Below are positions 63,738 through 64,000 of a DNA stretch of 64,000 bases, piece by piece; the stretch's first letter is position 1; each line of letters begins with the position of its first letter. Below the pieces are notes generated by a model. That model did no database searches. It was not told the origin of the DNA and saw only the letters and a program-made list of their open reading frames with translations. The DNA is from Planctomycetia bacterium (GTDB lineage Bacteria > Planctomycetota > Phycisphaerae > UBA1845 > UTPLA1). The stretch covers positions 790,470-854,469 of the forward strand of contig CP054187.1 of the NCBI GenBank assembly GCA_015200345.1, in the 5' to 3' direction. The translations under genes and the position numbers were made by a program.

Positions 63738-63768
63738 GACGCGCCCGCCGGGTTGCGACGGGCGCGTC
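63738..63768 (-). terminator. Hairpin between the tadG-like gene and cpaE
   Basis: GACGCGCCCG (63738-63747) pairs with CGGGCGCGTC (63759-63768). On the minus strand it is followed by GCTTTAT. It probably separates the partial gene from cpaE. Confidence 0.5.
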
Positions 63769-63851
63769 CGTGATACGTCCCAGTATGCTCGCGGCCCTCG
63801 TCGTTGTGACCGGTACGATCAGACGGGTCACCCTCGACGAGGACTCCGCGT

Positions 63852-64000
63852 CACTGAATTAAGCGGACCGGCCGCTTGCCGCCGAGTGTTTCGAAAATCT
63901 GCCGCAACTGGGCGACGTACACCGGTTGGTTGTTGTTCGCCGGATCGGGCGTCGAATCGGCGAAGAAGTAGTGATCCGGCGTGCTGGCCAAGTCGCTGCA
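63852..64000 (-). CDS. C-terminal fragment, possibly TadG-like VWA pilus protein
   Basis: Only the last 48 residues are in the window; the 5' part lies beyond 64000. The fragment reads CSDLASTPDHYFFADSTPDP, then an insertion, then VYVAQLRQIFETLGGKRPVR and LIQ. The order LA-S-PDHYF followed by a helix and R-L-X-Q at the end is the usual end of TadG-type von Willebrand A proteins. Its place upstream of cpaE fits a Tad locus. With so little sequence the call is tentative. Confidence 0.5.

Overview
The window looks like a chromosomal piece of a high-GC planctomycete (Planctomycetota, perhaps Phycisphaerae-like). The clues are two secreted proteins with PEP-CTERM anchors, a long protein with a GreA domain at its C-terminus, an orphan mraZ, a glycine-rich RRM protein, a Tad pilus locus, two clpP genes beside tig, and long coiled-coil proteins. 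The taxonomic call is inference. No phage, transposase or CRISPR array is visible.

Layout. 1-5.0 kb: 3' end of a phospholipase D/cardiolipin synthase gene, a PEP-CTERM protein, then an acyl-CoA ligase followed by a fumarylacetoacetase-family gene. 5.0-10.3 kb: GNAT acetyltransferase, the GreA fusion, a small unknown gene, mraZ with a readable promoter and operator array, and a family-4 glycosyltransferase. 10.3-19.7 kb: two minus-strand genes, a double-FHA coiled-coil protein and a 2,311-residue coiled-coil membrane protein. 20.1-24.3 kb: tig-clpP-clpP, a lipoprotein and tRNA-Gly. 24.5-30.3 kb: a second PEP-CTERM protein and the glycine cleavage operon gcvT-gcvH-gcvP. 30.4-34.1 kb: a single-chain MmeI-like restriction-modification enzyme and an RRM protein. 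34.5-43.9 kb: a CsgG-like TPR protein, a probable selenocysteine-containing TlpA-like redoxin, panC, lgt, a HEAT-repeat protein, a split TM/zinc-ribbon gene and two coupled SPFH proteins. 44.1-51.6 kb: a phospholipid N-methyltransferase-like gene, divergent tRNA-Val and tRNA-Lys, and a gene set resembling the Ebo metabolite-trafficking cluster (inositol-phosphate synthase, two TIM-barrel isomerases, UbiA prenyltransferase, phosphodiesterase, TatD hydrolase, small protein). 51.7-54.3 kb: transsulfuration pair (cystathionine beta-synthase, cystathionine gamma-synthase/lyase). 54.5-58.5 kb: Mce protein and its ABC ATPase, and an FAD oxidoreductase. 58.6-64 kb: a Tad secretion locus (TadC, TadB, CpaF, CpaE, and a partial upstream gene that looks like the TadG C-terminus).

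Most striking signals. (1) In the redoxin gene at 35788-36291 an in-frame TGA sits exactly where the first cysteine of the CGPC active site belongs. A hairpin that fits the bacterial SECIS pattern follows directly, so the active site would read Sec-Gly-Pro-Cys. (2) tRNA-Lys ends one base before the ATG of the first Ebo-like gene, behind one strong promoter, so tRNA 3' processing could create a leaderless mRNA. (3) The giant coiled-coil/FHA pair carries 36-residue tandem repeats and a shared segment. (4) The mraZ promoter carries four GTGG boxes in exact 10-bp phase.
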